The translations under genes were made by a program, and so were the position numbers. Shown here piece after piece: positions 51,395-60,278 of a DNA stretch of 64,000 nt. The notes beneath the pieces were generated by a model. It did not search any database and had not been told where the DNA came from. It saw nothing but the letters and a program-made list of their open reading frames with translations. Every line of letters begins with the position of its first letter. The stretch's first letter is position 1. This DNA is from Acidobacteriota bacterium. GTDB lineage: Bacteria > Acidobacteriota > Blastocatellia > Chloracidobacteriales > Chloracidobacteriaceae. The DNA lies in NCBI GenBank assembly GCA_016208495.1, contig JACQXX010000028.1:1-64000 (forward strand), read 5' to 3'.

Positions 51395-52738
51395 GTGACA
51401 CATAACAAAATCCTGATTGTTGATGATGAAAAACGTCAGCGCGAAATCCTGGAATTGATTCTGACTTCAGAAGGATACCGTGCCAGCACTGCCGCCAGCG
51501 GTGAGGCTGCGGTTCGAATGGTCAAAAATGAGCATTATGATCTGGTGCTGACCGATCTGAAGATGGGCGGCATGAGTGGGCTTGAGCTACTGAAAAACCT
51601 GTCGCAGCTTGATTCTTCGATTATTGTCATTTTGATGACGGCCCATGGCTCGATTGATTCAGCCAAGGAAGCCATTCGTCATGGTGCCTTTGACTACCTT
51701 GAAAAACCGCTTGATCAGGTTCGCTTGCTGGGAGTGATTTCACAGGCCCTGGGGCGACTCAACACGCTGGATGGCGAAATTATTGGTCAAAGCGAGCAGA
51801 TGGAGCGCTTGAAAAAGTTGATTCTCAAGGTGGCGGCATCTGATGAGACTGTATTGATCCGTGGGGAATCAGGCACGGGGAAAGAGCTGATTGCCAAGGC
51901 GTTGCACAAAAACAGTCCTCGTACGGGGCAAACCTTCCAGGCGGTCAACTGCGCGGCAATCAACGAAAATCTGCTCGAATCCGAACTGTTTGGCCATGAA
52001 AAAGGGTCGTTTACCGGGGCGTATGCGGAAAAGAAGGGCTTGTTTGAAATGGCCGACAAGGGCACGCTCTTTCTGGACGAAATCGGCGAACTCAACGTGA
52101 ACTTACAGGCTAAACTTCTGCGGGCGTTGCAGGAAGGCGAGATCCAACGCGTGGGTGCCACCAAAACTATCAAGATTGACGTGCGTGTGGTCACGGCCAC
52201 CAATCGTGATTTGGAAGCCATGGTCAAGGACGGGAAGTTTCGCGAGGATTTGTATTACCGGTTAAACGTGATTCCGATTGAGGTGCCGCCGTTGCGGTCG
52301 CGCCGGGGGGATATTCTGGTGCTGGCTGAATATTTCCTGAAAAAGCAGATTCGTGGAAGCCAGCCGGCCTTTAAATTTTCACCCGAAGCCCTGCGATTGC
52401 TCCAAAATTACACCTGGCCGGGCAATGTGCGACAGCTTGAATCAGCCATCAAACGTGCGGTGTTGTTGTGCGAAAGCGACCGGATTGAAGTTGAAGATTT
52501 GCCGCTCGAAATCCGACAGGCAACCGACCGCTCAGTTGAATTTCACTTTAAATTGCCGCCGGAAGGCATTTCGTTTGAAGAAGTTGAACGCTCATTGATT
52601 ATTCAGGCCATGGATCAAACGGACTGGAATATCACTCGCGCCGCCAGGTTGCTCGGACTGACCTTCCGGACGCTCCAGTATCGGTTGGAAAAATTCAACC
52701 TCAAGCGCCCTGGTCGCGGCGATGAGGAAGAAGAATGA
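51395..52738 (+). CDS. Sigma-54-dependent response regulator (NtrC family)
   Basis: A 447-residue regulator. Receiver domain with D10/D11, phospho-acceptor D54 (LVLTDLKMGG) and a Lys at about 104 in EKPLD. The AAA+ domain has Walker A GESGTGKE, the sigma-54 contact loop GSFTGA (a GAFTGA variant with Ser) and Walker B TLFLDEIGELN, and the R-finger region follows. A Fis-type helix-turn-helix ends the protein (NITRAARLLGLTFRTLQYRLEK). It should drive sigma-54 promoters on phosphorylation by the upstream kinase. GTG start with AAAGGAG upstream. Confidence 0.95.
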   Translation: MTHNKILIVDDEKRQREILELILTSEGYRASTAASGEAAVRMVKNEHYDLVLTDLKMGGMSGLELLKNLSQLDSSIIVILMTAHGSIDSAKEAIRHGAFDYLEKPLDQVRLLGVISQALGRLNTLDGEIIGQSEQMERLKKLILKVAASDETVLIRGESGTGKELIAKALHKNSPRTGQTFQAVNCAAINENLLESELFGHEKGSFTGAYAEKKGLFEMADKGTLFLDEIGELNVNLQAKLLRALQEGEIQRVGATKTIKIDVRVVTATNRDLEAMVKDGKFREDLYYRLNVIPIEVPPLRSRRGDILVLAEYFLKKQIRGSQPAFKFSPEALRLLQNYTWPGNVRQLESAIKRAVLLCESDRIEVEDLPLEIRQATDRSVEFHFKLPPEGISFEEVERSLIIQAMDQTDWNITRAARLLGLTFRTLQYRLEKFNLKRPGRGDEEEE

Positions 52739-53186
52739 AACTGTCAAAGAGCGTGCGTCAGCCGTATCCTTCCTTTTTCCCAAATGTTCCCCGACGGGAT
52801 TGTATCTTGACTGAGGATGAATGGCTGGTTGGAATGGAATTGAGTTTGAAACGGGGACTTTTTTCCGGCTGTATTTTCTTTTTGAGAGCGTGATAACTCG
52901 CTGTGCAGGTTAGGTATAGTCGAGTCAGAATGGGTTTGCTCCCGATCCTTTCGGCCAGGACTGGACAAAAACAACCCAAGCTCTTGTTGTCTTTGCCCTT
53001 CCCACACACAAGAAAATGGTCTAGTATCGAATTTGTCAATCCGCTGGCTGACCATTCCAGTCAGATCCCCGACGATTGAGCCCACCCTCAGACCGTTGGG
53101 AGTTTTCCAAGGCAGCGCTGCCCATTGGTTCTTGGCCCGCACGATTCCCAGGTCTTATTTCAGCGGAAATCCGCCCACCGACTTGT
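52739..53186. other. Intergenic region upstream of a kinase gene
   Basis: About 450 nt with no gene I can support. Several open frames cross it but none shows homology or a ribosome site. The downstream kinase could start earlier than called within this stretch (in-frame ATG at 53076), though the extra sequence shows no domain. Confidence 0.4.
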
Positions 53187-55775
53187 ATGATTGGCACCTA
53201 TCTTCTCCATTATAAAATACTCAAAAAACTTGGCGAGGGTGGCCAGGGTGAAGTTTACCAGGCCGAAGACACCCGCCTCCGCCGGACTGTCGCGATCAAG
53301 ATTCTCCCACCTGAGCTCGTCGCCGACGAAAAATCGCGCAAACGGTTTTTACGAGAAGCCCAGCTTGCCTCCGCACTTGATCACCCCAACATCTGCACCG
53401 TCTACGAAATCAATGAAGACAAAAACCTGCACTTTATTGTGATGCAATACCTGGAAGGGAAGCGTCTCAAGCAAATGGTCCGCGGACGACCGTTAGAACT
53501 TGAGAGTGTTCTTTCGATTGCCATTCAACTGGCCGATGCCCTGGCGGCAGCCCACGAACGAGGGGTGATTCACCGGGATGTCAAAGCCACCAACGTGATT
53601 GTCAATGATCGCGGGCAGGCAAAAATTCTCGATTTCGGATTGGCGAAGGCAACCACCACCGATATCGGTGACCAGTCAGTGATGGAATTGACCCAGGCCG
53701 GGGTGCCATTTGGCACCGCCGGGTATATGTCGCCTGAACAGGCTCGTGGCGGTACGATTGATCAGCGCTCAGATGTGTTTTCGCTTGGGGTATTGATTTA
53801 TGAAATGGTGACCGGAAAATTGCCATTTCAAGGGAAGAGCAGCGTTGAAATTATGCATGCCGTGATGCACGAAGCGGCACCGCCCCTGGCTCAAACCAAC
53901 CCCAATCTGCCAGATCGGTTGCAGGTGATTCTGGATAAATCCATGGCCAAGACCGCATCGGGCCGCTATCAGCATATGCGGGATTTCCAGGCGGATTTGA
54001 AACAATTGATGCGTAGCGTCCAGTCGCAATCGGGTGGAATGGTTGATGAATCAATTATGCCCCCCATTGCCCCACGCCATGAAAAGCCCGGCTGGCTCAA
54101 AAATGGGATGGTTGGTCGGTTACTCAATCGCTTGATGTCGCCTGGAGAGCAACCACCGCCGCGCCCGTCTTCTTCGCGCGAACGTGATTCTCTTGGCACC
54201 GGAACCCAACCTGGATCACCCCGTCCCGATCCTTCCGCCACCGTTGCGCCTGGACCGACGCCACGGGAAAAAGACTCGCTTGAGCCGTCACAGGAACAAC
54301 GCCAGGCACGTAGCCTGCGTGATTCGATGCCCAGTACCTGGAAGAACAATGAAAAGCGGGCCATCGCGATTCTGCCGTTCAAAAACCTGAGTGGTGATCC
54401 AGAATCGGATTTTTATAGTTTCTCACTGGCTGACAGTTTAATTACCGAACTGGCTGCGCTGAAATCACTGGTGGTGAGACCTTCCAGCTTCATTGCCAAG
54501 TTTCAAGGACGCGAAATTGATGCACAGCAGGTTGGGGCTGAACTCAAAGTTGATGCCGTGTTGATCAGCGGCTACCTCAAAGCCGGAAACCGGTTTCGGG
54601 TAACACCACAATTGATTGATATCAACACCGGCGAAATCTTGTGGAGCGATAAGATTGACCTGGATGCGGCTGACATTATGACCTTGCAGGACACCATTTC
54701 CCGCAAGATCGTGGATGAACTCCGGGTTCGCATCACCGAGACCGAACAGGTTCGGATTGCCACTCCTGCAACCAATAATTCCGAGGCGTATGAATATTAC
54801 CTCCGTGGCCGAAATCAACTGAACCGGTTTATGCAAACCATGATGAAAGATGATTTCTCATCCGCGATTGGAATGTTTGAAAATGCGCTGCGGTTGGACC
54901 CGAATTTTGCCCTCGCTCATTCCGGCATTGGATTGTGCTATGTCCAGTATGTGTTGAAAGGAATTGGCGGTTCCGTCCATTTTGAACGCGCCGAAGCGCG
55001 ATTCCGGGAAGCCATGAAACTGGATGACTCGTTAATCGAGCCTCAATCCAACATGGTGTATATCCACCTGCTGAAAAATGAAAAGAACGAGGCGCGGGCC
55101 CAGGTCAAGCGCGTGCTTTCAGTGGCTCCAAACGATGCCAATGTCCATAGCATTGCAGGGTATCTGTATCGGTGGGATGGACTTTATAAGCAAGCACTCC
55201 AGCAGTATGATACCTGTATCAAACTGAATCCAACGGACTTAGTCCCAGCGGCATACAACCGTGCCCGAATCTTGATGTATCAGGGACGGTACGAAGATGC
55301 CATGAATGAGCTGGAAAGCGCTCTGTTTTATGAACCAGATCATCCCTTCACCTTGATGGTGCTTGGCCAGGTGCAGTATTACCAGGGCCAATGGGAAGAA
55401 GCCTCCACCACCTTAAAAAATGTGCTCGACCGAAACCCGGACTTGCATGCCTTTCGTCCAATTTATGGTCTGTGCCACGTGGCAACCGGTCATCCTGAAA
55501 AGGCGCTGGCTATCATCAATGATGCCGTTCGGGACACGGCCAGTGCCGACGGAGATGCTGCGTACTGGTTAGCCACTGTCTATGCGGCCCTGAAACGGGA
55601 AAGCGAAGCCTTACAGTGGCTGCGCAAAGCAATTACTCTGGGAAATGAGAATTATCCCTGGTTTTGCAACAATCCGGATTGGAAGGACTTTCAGGATAAT
55701 CAGAAGTTCAAGGACATTTTAGAACCTCTGCGAGTTCAATGGCTTGACCTGTGCCGCCATTACGGCAACCCCTGA
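53187..55775 (+). CDS. Ser/Thr kinase with TolB-like and TPR domains
   Basis: An 862-residue protein. PknB-type kinase (about 6-275: GEGGQGEVYQAED, VAIKIL, HRDVKATN, DFGLAK, GTAGYMSPEQ), a Pro/Ser-rich linker (about 300-385), a TolB-N-like domain (about 390-520: AIAILPFKNLSGDPESDFYSFSLADSLITELAAL) and TPR repeats (about 540-850). No membrane segment is seen, so it may be cytoplasmic. It shares this architecture with the kinase at 60797-63583, which has a membrane segment. Substrates are unknown. The ATG at 53187 starts at the kinase core. Confidence 0.88.
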   Translation: MIGTYLLHYKILKKLGEGGQGEVYQAEDTRLRRTVAIKILPPELVADEKSRKRFLREAQLASALDHPNICTVYEINEDKNLHFIVMQYLEGKRLKQMVRGRPLELESVLSIAIQLADALAAAHERGVIHRDVKATNVIVNDRGQAKILDFGLAKATTTDIGDQSVMELTQAGVPFGTAGYMSPEQARGGTIDQRSDVFSLGVLIYEMVTGKLPFQGKSSVEIMHAVMHEAAPPLAQTNPNLPDRLQVILDKSMAKTASGRYQHMRDFQADLKQLMRSVQSQSGGMVDESIMPPIAPRHEKPGWLKNGMVGRLLNRLMSPGEQPPPRPSSSRERDSLGTGTQPGSPRPDPSATVAPGPTPREKDSLEPSQEQRQARSLRDSMPSTWKNNEKRAIAILPFKNLSGDPESDFYSFSLADSLITELAALKSLVVRPSSFIAKFQGREIDAQQVGAELKVDAVLISGYLKAGNRFRVTPQLIDINTGEILWSDKIDLDAADIMTLQDTISRKIVDELRVRITETEQVRIATPATNNSEAYEYYLRGRNQLNRFMQTMMKDDFSSAIGMFENALRLDPNFALAHSGIGLCYVQYVLKGIGGSVHFERAEARFREAMKLDDSLIEPQSNMVYIHLLKNEKNEARAQVKRVLSVAPNDANVHSIAGYLYRWDGLYKQALQQYDTCIKLNPTDLVPAAYNRARILMYQGRYEDAMNELESALFYEPDHPFTLMVLGQVQYYQGQWEEASTTLKNVLDRNPDLHAFRPIYGLCHVATGHPEKALAIINDAVRDTASADGDAAYWLATVYAALKRESEALQWLRKAITLGNENYPWFCNNPDWKDFQDNQKFKDILEPLRVQWLDLCRHYGNP

Positions 55776-55784
55776 TTGAATGAA

Positions 55785-55987
55785 GAAGTGGTTAGTGATT
55801 AGTGGTTAGCGGCTAGTTTTTGGTACTTGGTTGAAAGCATTAGATTTCTAACCACTAACCACTAACCACTAACCACTAACCACCAACCACCAACCACCAA
55901 CCACCAACCACTAACCACTAACCACTAACCACTAACCACTGGATGGTTTCTTCATTCTTCATTCTTCATTCTTCATTCTTCATTCTT
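55785..55987. repeat. GTGGTTA / ACCACTA heptamer arrays and CATTCTT array
   Basis: GTGGTTAGTGATTAGTGGTTAG (55785 on) is followed by about 12 ACCACTA/ACCACCA units (55853-55940) in inverted orientation and then about five CATTCTT units (55951-55987) that end at the start codon of the DinB-like gene. A degraded copy of the TTAGTGGTTAG-family block is included. Confidence 0.92.
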
Positions 55988-56503
55988 ATGTCTGTTGCAG
56001 ATCTCTTTATTGAATCAACGATCAATCGGTTTCAAAATGAATATCTTCCGCGGTTAAAACGGGCCGTGGAAGTCCTTCCCGCCGAAGATTTGTGGTGGCG
56101 ACCACATTCCAACACGACGAGCGTTGGGAATTTACTCTGCCATTTGGAAGGGAATGTCCGGCAATGGATTTTGTCGGGAATTGGCGGGCAGGCAGATTTT
56201 CGCAATCGAGCGCTTGAGTTTTCACGCCTTGAAGGGGGAACGGCTGAAGATCTGTTGTCAGCACTCGAAACAACCGTGAACGCCGCCTGCGATGTCATTA
56301 AAAACCTGGATGACGCGGGGTTGTCGGCGACCTATGCCATTCAAGGGCGTTCTCCCTCGGGTGTCGAAGCCGTTTACCACGTCCTGGAGCACTTTGGCTG
56401 GCACGTTGGGCAGATTGTCTGGGTTGCCAAGTTCCGAGCCGGTGAACAACACCAACTGGCGTTTTATAAAAATGCGGAGCTCAATACCAGCCGGAATGGG
56501 TGA
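55988..56503 (+). CDS. DinB-like / DUF1572 putative metal-dependent protein
   Basis: A 171-residue four-helix protein. RLKRAVEVLPAEDLWWRPHSNTTSVGNLLCHLEGNVRQWI and YHVLEHFGWHVGQIVW carry the three spaced histidines of the DinB/YfiT-like metal site. Related proteins include thiol transferases and unknown hydrolases; the reaction here is unknown. The ATG directly follows a CATTCTT array and has no ribosome site, so translation initiation may be unusual or the original leader replaced. Confidence 0.82.
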   Translation: MSVADLFIESTINRFQNEYLPRLKRAVEVLPAEDLWWRPHSNTTSVGNLLCHLEGNVRQWILSGIGGQADFRNRALEFSRLEGGTAEDLLSALETTVNAACDVIKNLDDAGLSATYAIQGRSPSGVEAVYHVLEHFGWHVGQIVWVAKFRAGEQHQLAFYKNAELNTSRNG

Positions 56504-56512
56504 AAATCCATT

Positions 56513-56630
56513 GGGCTGAAGACTCGCAAGCTCGGGGCTGAAGAAAGCGGGTTCAAAGCAGAATTCCCAATGTCTTCAGCCCGACTTCTTCAGCCCCAAG
56601 CCGCAAGCCGCAAGCCCAATGTCTTCAGCC
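56513..56630. repeat. GGGCTGAAG / CTTCAGCCC inverted repeat cluster, second locus
   Basis: Positions 56513-56538 are identical over 26 nt to 30904-30929, followed by CTTCAGCCC units and AAGCCGC heptamers. It lies 10 nt after the stop of the DinB-like gene. Confidence 0.88.
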
Positions 56631-56638
56631 CCAAAATC

Positions 56639-56677
56639 AAAGCCCCACCTGAAACTTCTCATCAGGTGGGGCTTTTT
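56639..56677 (+). terminator. Intrinsic terminator after the DinB-like gene
   Basis: AAAGCCCCACCTGA pairs with TCAGGTGGGGCTTT around a 9-nt loop, with a T5 tail. It is strong and nearly symmetric, so it could also stop pspA transcripts from the other side. Confidence 0.93.
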
Positions 56678-56712
56678 CATTTTCTGACATCAAACGAATG
56701 GGCGCAACGTGC

Positions 56713-56818
56713 GATACCAATTTGCAATAGGGTTCTCGTATTAGCAAACAGTTAAGTGATTCAATCAAATAAACTGAGTGAACTACTGACTACTGACTAC
56801 TAACTCCAAACTGGTATT
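56713..56818. mobile_element. MITE-like dispersed element, copy B
   Basis: About 105 bp aligned with 20215-20320: GATACCAATTTG at the left, AACAGTTAA, an AT-rich middle, TGACTAC heptamers and CCAAACTGGTATT at the right. The right end supplies the TAA stop of pspA on the minus strand. Confidence 0.65.
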
Positions 56819-57566
56819 ATTCGAGTGCTTTGCTTCGGGTAGGACCAAGCGACTTTTCTGAGGATGGCATTTCCGGTGAGCCATAGGTTGCAGGGCCTTC
56901 GGATTGAAGTCCCATCTGCCGTTTATAGGCTGACAGGGTTTCCTGGGCCTGAATGTTATAGGCTTCACGTTCAATTTCAGCCATTTGGGCGTCAACTCCG
57001 GTGCCAGAGAGTTCCATTTTGGCGTCTGCCGCTGCCGAGCGACGCTGAATCTTATCGCGCATTTCATCAAAGGTGCCGGCGTTGTCACCGACGGAAAAAC
57101 TGGCCATGGTGGCGGCAAGTTGTTCCTGCATGCGGGCGCGCTTGCTCTCGCTGATGAGTTGCATGGCTTCGGCTTGCTTTTTCTTCATTTCAAGCAGGTA
57201 ATTATCGCGGAACTTGACGGCCTGCTGTGAAGCTTTGCGAGCGGTGGCGAGTTGCTCTTTCACCCGAACCAGAGAATTTTGTTTGTCCTGCATTGACGCG
57301 ATATAGGTGGTGGCGATGTCATCACGCCCCATTTTGATCGCAGCCTTGATTTTGGCATCCAGTTCAGTGACTTCGCGCTCAAGATTGCTGTTTTCGCGCT
57401 CCAGCATTTTTTCAGTTGCCATGACCTGCGCGACGCTTTCATTCATCTGGGGAATCTTGTCACGCATGTCGCGAATGACTTGATTGAGAATCAATTCCGG
57501 ATCTTCAGCGCTATCAATAATGCCACCGAAAACAGAGCGAAACAGCCGTTTGAGCCTTTCCCACAT
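56817..57566 (-). CDS. pspA: PspA/IM30-family membrane-stress protein
   Basis: A 249-residue ESCRT-III-like protein. MWERLKRLFRSVFGGIIDSAEDPELILNQVIRDM is the family N-terminus with amphipathic helix, followed by long coiled coils up to about residue 215 with PSPA-typical ARMQEQLAATMASF. It binds and repairs the inner membrane under stress. GGAGG lies about 9 nt before the ATG at 57566. The tail (SEGPATYGSPEMPSSEK) is disordered; its stop is provided by a repeat end. The mreB gene lies upstream on the same strand. Confidence 0.92.
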   Translation of the reverse strand: MWERLKRLFRSVFGGIIDSAEDPELILNQVIRDMRDKIPQMNESVAQVMATEKMLERENSNLEREVTELDAKIKAAIKMGRDDIATTYIASMQDKQNSLVRVKEQLATARKASQQAVKFRDNYLLEMKKKQAEAMQLISESKRARMQEQLAATMASFSVGDNAGTFDEMRDKIQRRSAAADAKMELSGTGVDAQMAEIEREAYNIQAQETLSAYKRQMGLQSEGPATYGSPEMPSSEKSLGPTRSKALE

Positions 57567-57743
57567 AATTGAGTTCCTCCCACTCGCAAGTCTGTCAGAT
57601 TGAAGTTGTTGTGACGATCTGAACGATCTGTGGCGCAGTGTACCACACTTCAATCCTGGATTGAAAAACGGAAATTGCACCAGATGAAATTGTCTTGGGC
57701 GATGAAGCAGAAAGAAACTGCTCAACCAGGTTCTCACCAAGAT

Positions 57744-57773
57744 GATGTGAGCGCGGTCCACTACGCTCACATC
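57744..57773. promoter_or_regulatory. Perfect 10-bp inverted repeat between mreB and pspA
   Basis: GATGTGAGCG (57744-57753) and CGCTCACATC (57764-57773) form a perfect inverted repeat with a 10-nt spacer, extended outward by a weaker CACCA/TGGTG match. No T-run follows, so an operator-like site controlling pspA, or an mRNA stem, is more likely than a terminator. Confidence 0.5.
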
Positions 57774-57823
57774 TGGTGGAAAGGTTCAAAAAACTGGATG
57801 AGCGAGGCTGGTTGGAGTGTGGA

Positions 57824-58876
57824 TTAGCTTTCACTTGGTCGGAGTGTCCAGGGGAGTGACGGGCCTCCATTGACCTGAGCCGCAACTTCAAGCATTTGAC
57901 TGACACCATATACCACCGAGAGCATGGGGTCTGGGGCCAGTTGAACCGGCAACCTGGTTTCACGTGCAATCAGGTCAGAAAGCCCACTTAACTTGGCACC
58001 TCCGCCGGTGAGCACAATGCCTTGTTCGGTCAAATCGGCTGCAACCTCGGGCGGCACCTTATCAAGTGCTTTGCGAACGGCACTGACAATCTGGTTGACC
58101 ACCGGGGTAATCGCGCCACGAATTTCACTATCGGTCAATTTCACTGTTCGGGGCAGGCCGTCAGTGATGCTTCGCCCACAGACTTCGATTGTGCGTGGTG
58201 CTGACAACGGCATGGCCGAACCAATTTTGATTTTGACCTGTTCAGCAGTCGGCTCACCAATCAACAACAGATGCTGGTGACGAACGTGCTGCATAATGGC
58301 CGTGTCAATCTGAGCCCCGCCCATCCGCAAGGTCTGTGCCAGGACAATATCCGAGAGGCTGATTACGGCAATGTCAGTGACCCCGCCGCCAGTGTCAACC
58401 ACCATTCGGCCCATTGGCTCCGCCACGGCCAGTCCAGCTCCGATGGCCGCCGCCAGTGGTTCTGAGACCAGTTGCACGCTGGAACATCCAGCTCGCATCG
58501 CGGCGTGAACAATGGCTCGGCTTTCAACCGGAGTGGCGTCACTGGTGACCCCAATCAGGGCGCGAACACCGCTGATGCCAGTATTGTTTTTTCGGACTTT
58601 GCGCAGGAAATCAGTCAGCATCAACTCGGTTGCCGTTAAATTAGCCACCACACCGTCTTTGAGCGGTTGAATTGTGCGCAGCAAATGCGGTGTCCGAGCC
58701 AACATGGCCCGGGCCGATTTGCCGGTGGCTTCAACTTTGCCGGTGACTTCGTGAAGGGTGATAACGGAAGGCTCGTTGAGTACTAATCCCTGACCACGTG
58801 CAAAAATCAGAGTATTGGTGGTTCCCAAATCAATGGCGAGATCCAGACCAAACCACGGGAGAAACTTTTGAAACAT
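57824..58876 (-). CDS. mreB: MreB-family actin-like cell-shape protein
   Basis: A 350-residue actin homologue. Phosphate-1 motif DLAIDLGTTNTLIFARGQG (about 12-30), VLNEPSVI, connect/phosphate-2 VVDTGGGVTDIAVISL, adenosine motif LTGGGAKLSGL. The N-terminal amphipathic MFQKFLPWFG may bind the membrane. MreB guides lateral wall synthesis. mreC/mreD are not next to it; pspA is downstream, separated by about 260 nt. The last residues are slightly unusual but the length is normal. Confidence 0.94.
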   Translation of the reverse strand: MFQKFLPWFGLDLAIDLGTTNTLIFARGQGLVLNEPSVITLHEVTGKVEATGKSARAMLARTPHLLRTIQPLKDGVVANLTATELMLTDFLRKVRKNNTGISGVRALIGVTSDATPVESRAIVHAAMRAGCSSVQLVSEPLAAAIGAGLAVAEPMGRMVVDTGGGVTDIAVISLSDIVLAQTLRMGGAQIDTAIMQHVRHQHLLLIGEPTAEQVKIKIGSAMPLSAPRTIEVCGRSITDGLPRTVKLTDSEIRGAITPVVNQIVSAVRKALDKVPPEVAADLTEQGIVLTGGGAKLSGLSDLIARETRLPVQLAPDPMLSVVYGVSQMLEVAAQVNGGPSLPWTLRPSES

Positions 58877-59357
58877 AGCAGAATATAAGGACGAAGAAAT
58901 CGAGAAATGCGCCCCACGCTGCTTCAGTCAAATCCAACAGGTACTCAAGACGTCAAGCGGTTGCGTTACCTTGTATCTGAAGCACTAAGCGTGTGAGCTT
59001 GGTATAAGATGAAGGGCGAATGTAGCAGAAAAATTTCATTGCTGGAAGTCTCTTTCCGGGTCCAAGAAGTTGGAGCGGGCGGCTGAAGCGTATTCGTTGA
59101 CCCAGGATCTCTTTATTTTTCAATTGCATGGGCTCAGGGATTAAAAGTAAAAAATAGATGGGCAAAGCTGCCGAAGCAGGTCAAAAAAGCCATACTTTTG
59201 ACGCATAGTGTTACAAAACTGTGATTTTGCGAGGCAAAGATGCCGGTTGGCCTTCTCTTTTTTCGGGTCCTTGGAGTAGGATGTGCCCGCTTTTCCAGTG
59301 TAATTTTCTAATACACATCATCCTCAAAATCTTTGCACTTGTTTTCAAGGAGTCCTT
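58877..59357. other. Divergent intergenic region between mreB and a crotonase gene
   Basis: About 480 nt. Short frames on both strands lack homology and ribosome sites, so no gene is called. Promoters for both flanking genes should be here. AAGGAG just before 59358 is the only clear site. Confidence 0.4.
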
Positions 59358-60146
59358 ATGTCTGGAGAACTTGTTTCATACCGCACTCAGAACGGCGTCG
59401 CAATTCTGGAAATGAATGATCCGCCGGCCAATACCTACACTTATGAAATGAACCGCGAACTTGACGAAGCCATTCTCAGGGCCCGGTTTGATGATGACGT
59501 TCACGTCATTGTGCTGCGCGGAGCTGGCGAGAAATTTTTCTCAGCCGGTGCCAACATCAAAATGCTGTCTGAAGTGACACCACAGTTTAAATACTACTTT
59601 TGTCTGCATGCCAACGAAACACTCAACCGGCTGGAGCAGACTCCCAAGCTGGTGATTGCGGCACTCAACGGTCACACCGTTGGTGGTGGGTTGGAAATTG
59701 CCATGGCGGCTGATTTGCGCATTGCCAAACGTGGCGGCGGCAAAGTTGGTCTTCCCGAAGTCACGCTTGGGGTATTGCCCGGAACTGGCGGCACCCAGCG
59801 GCTGGCACGTTTGATTGGCAAGTCACGGTCAATTGAGTTGATGATTACCGGTCGTCTGCTCGACTTTGAAGAAGCGAAGGAAATCGGTCTGGTCAATGAG
59901 ATTTTCGATGCTGAAAACTTCTTTGAGAAGGTCCTCGAATATGCCGGTCAGTTTGTGCCACCCAACAAAGCCAGCAAAGCCGTCGGACGCATTAAACGTT
60001 CAGTTCAATCCGGAGCCGAAGTTCCATTTGAGTCCGGGCTGACCCTGGAACGCGAACTGCAGCAGCAGCTTTTCCAAAGCGAAGACGCCAAAGAAGGGCT
60101 CAACGCTTATGTGAACAAGCGCACCCCGAAATTCAGTGGCAAATAA
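59358..60146 (+). CDS. Enoyl-CoA hydratase/isomerase (crotonase family)
   Basis: A 262-residue crotonase. Oxyanion-hole segments are FFSAGANIKML and GHTVGGGLEIAMAADLRIA. Both catalytic glutamates of the hydratase pattern are present (VGGGLE and LPEVTLGVLPGTGG), so hydration of trans-2-enoyl-CoA in fatty-acid oxidation is likely, though the exact acyl substrate is not known. AAGGAG precedes the ATG by about 6 nt. A repeat element starts directly at the stop codon. Confidence 0.93.
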   Translation: MSGELVSYRTQNGVAILEMNDPPANTYTYEMNRELDEAILRARFDDDVHVIVLRGAGEKFFSAGANIKMLSEVTPQFKYYFCLHANETLNRLEQTPKLVIAALNGHTVGGGLEIAMAADLRIAKRGGGKVGLPEVTLGVLPGTGGTQRLARLIGKSRSIELMITGRLLDFEEAKEIGLVNEIFDAENFFEKVLEYAGQFVPPNKASKAVGRIKRSVQSGAEVPFESGLTLERELQQQLFQSEDAKEGLNAYVNKRTPKFSGK

Positions 60147-60246
60147 GATCAGTCAGTAGTCAGTAGTCAGTAGTCAATAGTTTGCTAAGTCCAGATTTTT
60201 AAATGGTTTACTGTTGGCAGACAGAATATGATTTCAAACTGATGGG
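60147..60246. mobile_element. MITE-like dispersed element, divergent copy C (inverted)
   Basis: Begins with AGTAGTC heptamers, continues through TTTAAATGGTTTACTGTTGG and ends ATTTCAAACTGATG. In reverse complement it follows the order of copies A and B (CAGTTT end, AACAGT, AT-rich part, TGACTAC heptamers), but is more diverged and its ends are unclear. It starts at the stop of the crotonase gene. Confidence 0.45.
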
Positions 60247-60278
60247 CTGTGGCTTTGTTGCTGGTCGTGTTTAAACTG

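Noticed and set aside
58953-59165. Short minus-strand frame between mreB and the crotonase gene
   Set aside because: No start signals or conserved sequence; likely chance.
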